Assembly (NCBI GenBank): GCA_001942045.1
Contig: MSTD01000012.1
Coordinates: 127,387-137,664 of the forward strand
Source of the DNA: Mycolicibacterium porcinum
GTDB lineage: Bacteria; Actinomycetota; Actinomycetes; Mycobacteriales; Mycobacteriaceae
DNA: 10,278 bases
Direction of reading: 5' to 3'
How positions within the stretch are numbered: the first letter of the stretch is position 1; the number at the start of each line of letters is the position of its first letter. The notes under the pieces were generated by a model, which was not told the origin of the DNA, ran no database searches, and saw only the letters and a list, made by a program, of their open reading frames with translations. Of this stretch, positions 6,026-10,278 are shown one piece after another. The position numbers and the translations under genes are program-made.

Positions 6026-6037
6026 TAAGCTGCACAC
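6026..6037 (+). promoter_or_regulatory. Candidate -10 element of a leaderless tetR transcript
   Basis: TAAGCT at 6026-6031 fits the mycobacterial -10 pattern TANNNT and leaves six bases before the GTG at 6038. The same TAA is an in-frame stop, so translation cannot begin further upstream, and no Shine-Dalgarno sequence is present. Together these fit a leaderless mRNA beginning with GTG. Confidence 0.4.
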
Positions 6038-6691
6038 GTGGGTGCCGAGTCGAGACGCCGGCTGTCCCCTGCCGACAGACGCAACGAGCTGCTGGCGCTG
6101 GGAGCCGAGGTGTTCGGCCAGCGACCGTACGACGAGGTCCGCATCGACGAGATCGCCGAGCGCGCCGGGGTGTCCCGGGCCTTGATGTACCACTACTTCC
6201 CCGACAAACGGGCCTTCTTCGCGGCTGTGGTGCAGGCAGAGGGCGAGCGTCTGTTCGAGGCCACCAGCACGCCTCCCGAGCCCGGCCAGAGCCTGTTCGA
6301 CCAGCTGCGGGTCGGCGTGCTGGCCTACCTGCACTATGACGAGGAGCATCCGCACGGCGCATGGGCGGCGTACATGGGCCTGGGCCGCACCGATCCGGTG
6401 CTGCGTGGCGTCGACGACGTCGACAACGACCGCCAGGCCGACCGGATCATGGGCCGGATCGCCGACGCGGTCTCCGAACCCCTGGACGCCAAGGTCGAGC
6501 GCGACCTGCGGGCCACCGTCTACGGCTGGCTGGCCCTGACCTTCGAGATGTGCCGGCAACGTCTCAAGGATCCGTCGATCGACGCGGGCTTCGTCGCCGA
6601 CACCTGTGCGCACGCCCTGCTCGACGCGGTCAGCCGGGTACCCGGACTGCCTGCCGAGTTGGTCTGCGCCGCCGCTCCTGACCAGCGCTGA
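6038..6691 (+). CDS. TetR/AcrR-family transcriptional regulator
   Basis: The 217-residue product has the N-terminal DNA-binding domain of TetR regulators at residues about 13-63: RRNELLALGAEVFGQRPYDEVRIDEIAERAGVS, then the recognition helix and the hallmark LMYHYFPDKRAFF. The remaining roughly 150 residues form an alpha-helical ligand and dimer domain with no recognisable ligand motif. The GTG at 6038 is the first possible start after an in-frame TAA at 6026. It is divergent from the P450 gene and separated from lhr by only 36 bases on the same strand. In M. tuberculosis a TetR gene (Rv3295) likewise precedes lhr (Rv3296), so this is probably its orthologue, judged from gene order. It may repress itself and the P450 gene; control of lhr by read-through is possible. 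The ligand is unknown. Confidence 0.93.
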   Translation: MGAESRRRLSPADRRNELLALGAEVFGQRPYDEVRIDEIAERAGVSRALMYHYFPDKRAFFAAVVQAEGERLFEATSTPPEPGQSLFDQLRVGVLAYLHYDEEHPHGAWAAYMGLGRTDPVLRGVDDVDNDRQADRIMGRIADAVSEPLDAKVERDLRATVYGWLALTFEMCRQRLKDPSIDAGFVADTCAHALLDAVSRVPGLPAELVCAAAPDQR

Positions 6692-6727
6692 CGCTTACTT
6701 GTCGGTGGTGCGCGGCAGTATGGCTAG

Positions 6728-9700
6728 GTGGCCACCCCGCCGGTCGATCCGTTGGCCCGGTTCAGTGCTCTGACCCGGGAGTGGTTCACGGCTGCCTTCC
6801 CCGCGCCGACGGCCGCCCAGTCGCAGGCCTGGTCCGCGATCGCGGAGGGGCACAACACCCTGGTCATCGCACCCACCGGCTCGGGTAAGACCCTCGCCGC
6901 GTTCCTGTGGGCCATCGATGAGCTGGCCCGGTCGCATGCCGAACCCAGGTCGGGCACGACGGTGCTCTACGTGTCGCCACTCAAGGCCTTGGCCGTCGAT
7001 GTCGAACGCAACCTGCGCACCCCGCTGACCGGGATCACCCGGGTCGCCGAGCGGCACGGGGTGCCCGCGCCGTCGATCAGCGTCGGGGTCCGTTCCGGGG
7101 ACACCACCCCCAGCCAGCGTCGCGCGATGCTGAGCAAGCCGCCCGACATCCTGATCACCACCCCGGAGTCGCTCTTCCTGATGCTGACCTCGGCGGCCCG
7201 CGAGACGCTGGCCTCGGTGCAGACGGTGATCATCGACGAGGTGCACGCCGTCGCCGCCACCAAACGCGGTGCGCACCTGGCCCTCTCACTCGAACGGCTG
7301 GATCAACTTCTCGACAAGCCCGCCCAGCGGATCGGCTTGTCCGCGACGGTGCGTCCTCCCGAGGAAGTGGCCCGGTTCCTGTCCGGTCAGGCGCCCACCA
7401 CCATCGTGGCCCCGCCTGCGGCCAAGACTTTCGACCTCTCGGTCCAGGTTCCGGTGCCGGACATGGCCAATCTCGACAACAACAGCATCTGGCCCGACGT
7501 CGAGGAACGCATCGTGGACCTGATCGAGGCACACCAGTCCTCGATCGTGTTCGCCAATTCCCGCCGGCTGGCGGAGCGGCTGACGTCCCGGCTCAACGAG
7601 ATCCACGCCGAACGGTCCGGCATCGAGCTGCCGTCCACGCACAATCCGCAGGTGGGCGGCGGCGCCCCGGCCCAGCTCATGGCCAGCGGTCAGGCCAACG
7701 GCGCGCTGCCGCTGCTGGCCCGCGCCCACCACGGTTCAGTCAGCAAGGAGCAGCGGGCCCAGGTCGAGGACGACCTCAAGAGCGGGCGGCTGCGCGCCGT
7801 CGTCGCCACCTCCAGCCTGGAACTCGGCATCGACATGGGCGCCGTCGATCTGGTGATCCAGGTCGAGTCACCGCCGTCGGTGGCCAGCGGGCTGCAGCGC
7901 ATCGGACGGGCCGGGCATCAGGTCGGCGAGATCTCCCAGGGGGTGCTGTTCCCCAAGCACCGGACCGATCTGATCGGCTGTGCGGTGACGGTGCAGCGCA
8001 TGCGCTCCGGGGACATCGAGACCATGCACGTCCCCGCCAACCCGCTCGACGTGCTGGCCCAGCACACGGTGGCCGTCGCCGCCCTGGAACCCGTCGACGC
8101 CGACGCCTGGTTCGACGCGGTGCGGCGCAGCGCACCGTTCGCCACGCTGCCGCGCAGCGCCTTCGAGGCCACGCTCGACCTGTTGTCCGGGAAGTATCCG
8201 TCCACCGAGTTCGCCGAACTGCGGCCGCGGCTGGTGTACGACCGTGACCACGGAACGCTGACCGCGCGTCCCGGCGCCCAGCGCCTGGCCGTCACCTCCG
8301 GCGGGGCCATCCCCGACCGCGGCCTGTTCACCGTCTACCTGGCCACCGATTCCGAAAAGCCCTCGCGGGTCGGTGAACTCGACGAAGAGATGGTCTACGA
8401 GTCGCGTCCGGGCGACGTCATCTCCCTCGGTGCCACCAGTTGGCGGATCACCGAGATCACCCACGACCGGGTGCTGGTGATCCCGGCTCCGGGCCAACCG
8501 GCGCGGCTGCCGTTCTGGCGCGGCGACAGCGTGGGCCGGCCCGCCGAATTGGGCGCGGCGGTCGGGGCGTTCACCGGCGAACTCGCCGCGCTCGGCCGGA
8601 CCGAGTTCGACGAGCGCTGCCAGGCAATGGGTTTTGCCGGTTTCGCCACCGACAACCTGTACCAGCTGTTGCACGATCAGCGGGAGTCCACCGGGGTGGT
8701 CCCCAGCGACAGCACCTTTGTGGTGGAGCGCTTCCGGGACGAGCTCGGCGACTGGCGGGTGATCCTGCATTCACCGTACGGCCTGCGGGTTCACGGACCG
8801 CTTGCCCTTGCGGTGGGCCGCCGGCTGCGGGAACGGTACGGCATCGACGAGAAGCCCACCGCCTCCGACGACGGCATCATCGTGCGGTTACCCGACAGCG
8901 GCGAAAACCCGCCTGGTGCAGACCTGTTCGTGTTCGACGCCGACGAGGTCGAGCCGATCGTCACCGCGGAGGTGGGCGGCTCGGCGTTGTTCGCGTCCCG
9001 GTTCCGGGAATGCGCCGCGCGTGCCCTGCTGCTGCCGCGCAGGCACCCGGGCAAGCGTTCCCCGTTGTGGCACCAACGGCAGCGCGCGGCTCAATTGCTC
9101 GACATCGCCCGCAAGTACCCCGACTTCCCCATCGTGCTGGAAACGGTGCGGGAATGCCTGCAGGACGTCTACGACGTGCCCGCCCTGACCGAACTGATGC
9201 GGCGGGTGGAACAGCGCCGGCTGCGGGTGGTCGAGGTGGAAACCGCCACCCCGTCACCGTTCGCGGCCTCGCTGCTGTTCGGCTATGTGGGCGCCTTCAT
9301 GTACGAGGGCGACAGTCCGTTGGCCGAGCGACGCGCCGCGGCGTTGGCCCTGGACACCGTGCTGCTGTCCGAATTGCTGGGCCGGGTCGAGCTGCGCGAG
9401 CTGCTGGACCCGGCCGTCGTCGCTTCGACGTCGGCCCAGCTGCAGCACCTGACTGAGGAGCGCGCAGCCCGCGATGCCGAGGCGGTCGCCGACCTGCTGC
9501 GGATGCTGGGACCGCTGACCGAGGCCGAGATCGCCGCACGTGCCACCACCGAGGCGATCGGCGGCTGGCTCGACGGGCTGCACGCCGCCAAACGGGCACT
9601 GCCGGTGACGTATGCCGGACAGACGTGGTGGGCCGCGGTGGAAGACATCGGTCTGCTGCGCGACGGGGTCGGCGCGCCAGTGCCCGTCGGGGTGCCCGCG

Positions 9701-10278
9701 GCGTTCACCGAATCCGTCGACGATCCGCTCGGAGATCTGATCGGCCGCTACGCCCGCACCCACGGGCCGTTCACCACCACCGAGGTCGCCGCCCGGTTCG
9801 GGCTGGGCCTACGGGTGACCGCAGATGTGTTGGGCCGCATGGCCGTCGACAACCGGCTGGTGCGTGGAGAATTCGTCGACGGGCTGCCCGGCGATCAGTG
9901 GTGCGATGCCGAGGTCCTGCGGATCCTGCGTCGCCGTTCCCTGGCCGCGCTACGTGCTCAGGTCGAACCGGTCAGCACCGCGGCCTACGGTCGTTTCCTG
10001 CCTTCCTGGCAACACGTCGGCTCCAGCCATAGCGCGGGTATCGACGGGCTGGCCGCGGTGATCGAGCAGCTCGCCGGCGTTCCCCTCCCCGCGTCGGCGG
10101 TGGAATCGCTCGTCTTCGGTCAACGAGTCCGCGATTATCAGCCGGCCATGCTCGACGAGCTGCTGGCCTCCGGTGAAGTGATGTGGTCGGGCGCCGGGCA
10201 GATCGGCGGCAGCGACGGCTGGGTCGCATTCCACCTGGCCGAGACCGCACCGCTGACGCTGCCCGTCCCCGCCGAGAT
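6728..10278 (+). CDS. lhr: ATP-dependent helicase Lhr (5' 1183 codons; runs off the right edge)
   Basis: The frame is open from a GTG at 6728, directly after an in-frame TAG, to the window end: 1183 codons plus two bases. Known mycobacterial Lhr proteins have about 1500 residues, so roughly the last 320-330 are missing. Superfamily 2 motifs are complete: APTGSGKT (Walker A, 48-55), SPLKAL (83-88), TTPESL (144-149), DEVH (Walker B, 170-173), LSATVRP (204-210), IVFANSRR (273-280), TSSLELGID (361-369) and QRIGRAGH (390-397). The winged-helix and Lhr-core regions follow, then the start of the large C-terminal extension. Mycobacterial Lhr is a ssDNA-dependent ATPase and 3'-to-5' translocase that unwinds RNA:DNA hybrids and takes part in DNA damage responses. 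No clear ribosome site precedes the GTG. In M. tuberculosis the DNA glycosylase gene nei follows lhr; here that would lie outside the window. Confidence 0.97.
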   Translation, partial: MATPPVDPLARFSALTREWFTAAFPAPTAAQSQAWSAIAEGHNTLVIAPTGSGKTLAAFLWAIDELARSHAEPRSGTTVLYVSPLKALAVDVERNLRTPLTGITRVAERHGVPAPSISVGVRSGDTTPSQRRAMLSKPPDILITTPESLFLMLTSAARETLASVQTVIIDEVHAVAATKRGAHLALSLERLDQLLDKPAQRIGLSATVRPPEEVARFLSGQAPTTIVAPPAAKTFDLSVQVPVPDMANLDNNSIWPDVEERIVDLIEAHQSSIVFANSRRLAERLTSRLNEIHAERSGIELPSTHNPQVGGGAPAQLMASGQANGALPLLARAHHGSVSKEQRAQVEDDLKSGRLRAVVATSSLELGIDMGAVDLVIQVESPPSVASGLQRIGRAGHQVGEISQGVLFPKHRTDLIGCAVTVQRMRSGDIETMHVPANPLDVLAQHTVAVAALEPVDADAWFDAVRRSAPFATLPRSAFEATLDLLSGKYPSTEFAELRPRLVYDRDHGTLTARPGAQRLAVTSGGAIPDRGLFTVYLATDSEKPSRVGELDEEMVYESRPGDVISLGATSWRITEITHDRVLVIPAPGQPARLPFWRGDSVGRPAELGAAVGAFTGELAALGRTEFDERCQAMGFAGFATDNLYQLLHDQRESTGVVPSDSTFVVERFRDELGDWRVILHSPYGLRVHGPLALAVGRRLRERYGIDEKPTASDDGIIVRLPDSGENPPGADLFVFDADEVEPIVTAEVGGSALFASRFRECAARALLLPRRHPGKRSPLWHQRQRAAQLLDIARKYPDFPIVLETVRECLQDVYDVPALTELMRRVEQRRLRVVEVETATPSPFAASLLFGYVGAFMYEGDSPLAERRAAALALDTVLLSELLGRVELRELLDPAVVASTSAQLQHLTEERAARDAEAVADLLRMLGPLTEAEIAARATTEAIGGWLDGLHAAKRALPVTYAGQTWWAAVEDIGLLRDGVGAPVPVGVPAAFTESVDDPLGDLIGRYARTHGPFTTTEVAARFGLGLRVTADVLGRMAVDNRLVRGEFVDGLPGDQWCDAEVLRILRRRSLAALRAQVEPVSTAAYGRFLPSWQHVGSSHSAGIDGLAAVIEQLAGVPLPASAVESLVFGQRVRDYQPAMLDELLASGEVMWSGAGQIGGSDGWVAFHLAETAPLTLPVPAE

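Noticed and set aside
7868..8770. 300-codon open frame on the minus strand inside lhr
   Set aside because: It is antisense to a continuous lhr reading frame with conserved helicase sequence; no recognisable protein.
8440..9456. 338-codon plus-strand frame overlapping lhr
   Set aside because: The lhr frame is continuous and conserved through this stretch; this product is Arg/Gly/Ala-rich shadow sequence.
1..10278. Mobile elements, CRISPR arrays, tRNA or rRNA genes
   Set aside because: No transposase-like protein, regular repeat array or tRNA/rRNA-like sequence was recognised by eye on either strand.

Overview
The window is high-GC actinobacterial DNA, most probably from a Mycobacterium or Mycolicibacterium. 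The signs are dense coding, GTG and TTG starts, short gaps with stop/start overlaps, a mycobacterial-type Lhr helicase preceded by a TetR gene (the order known for Rv3295-Rv3296 in M. tuberculosis), and an actinobacterial lipase-maturation-factor-like membrane protein. I see no mobile element, CRISPR array, tRNA or rRNA. No non-coding stretch exceeds 300 bases; the longest is the 170-base divergent region at 814-983.

Left part (1-3073): two gene clusters point away from 814-983. Leftward lie a small ECF-like sigma factor and, overlapping its stop, a protein that leaves the window; it has about 80 cytosolic-looking residues followed by a twin-arginine-like segment and is probably a membrane-anchored Rieske-type protein. 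Rightward lie a blue-copper lipoprotein (cupredoxin), a Tat-exported metallophosphoesterase overlapping its stop by 4 nt, and a short-chain dehydrogenase 9 nt further on. The shared intergenic region carries two nearly identical 22-bp motifs in mirror orientation, one before each cluster and at almost the same distance from each first start codon. This suggests that the sigma factor drives both its own operon and the copper protein/phosphatase operon. It is the most interesting feature here: a candidate sigma-controlled cell-envelope redox/copper regulon.

Middle part (3053-6037): on the minus strand, a stand-alone cytochrome P450 that closely resembles the heme domain of the CYP102 (P450BM3) family is followed by a polytopic lipase-maturation-factor-like protein. 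The latter meets the dehydrogenase tail to tail with a 21-bp overlap.

Right part (6038-10278): a TetR-family regulator diverges from the P450 gene across 63 bases that hold a candidate operator and promoters consistent with leaderless transcripts. It is followed after 36 bases by lhr, a very large ATP-dependent helicase gene whose 3' end lies outside the window. The TetR protein is a plausible regulator of the P450 gene, of itself, or of lhr.
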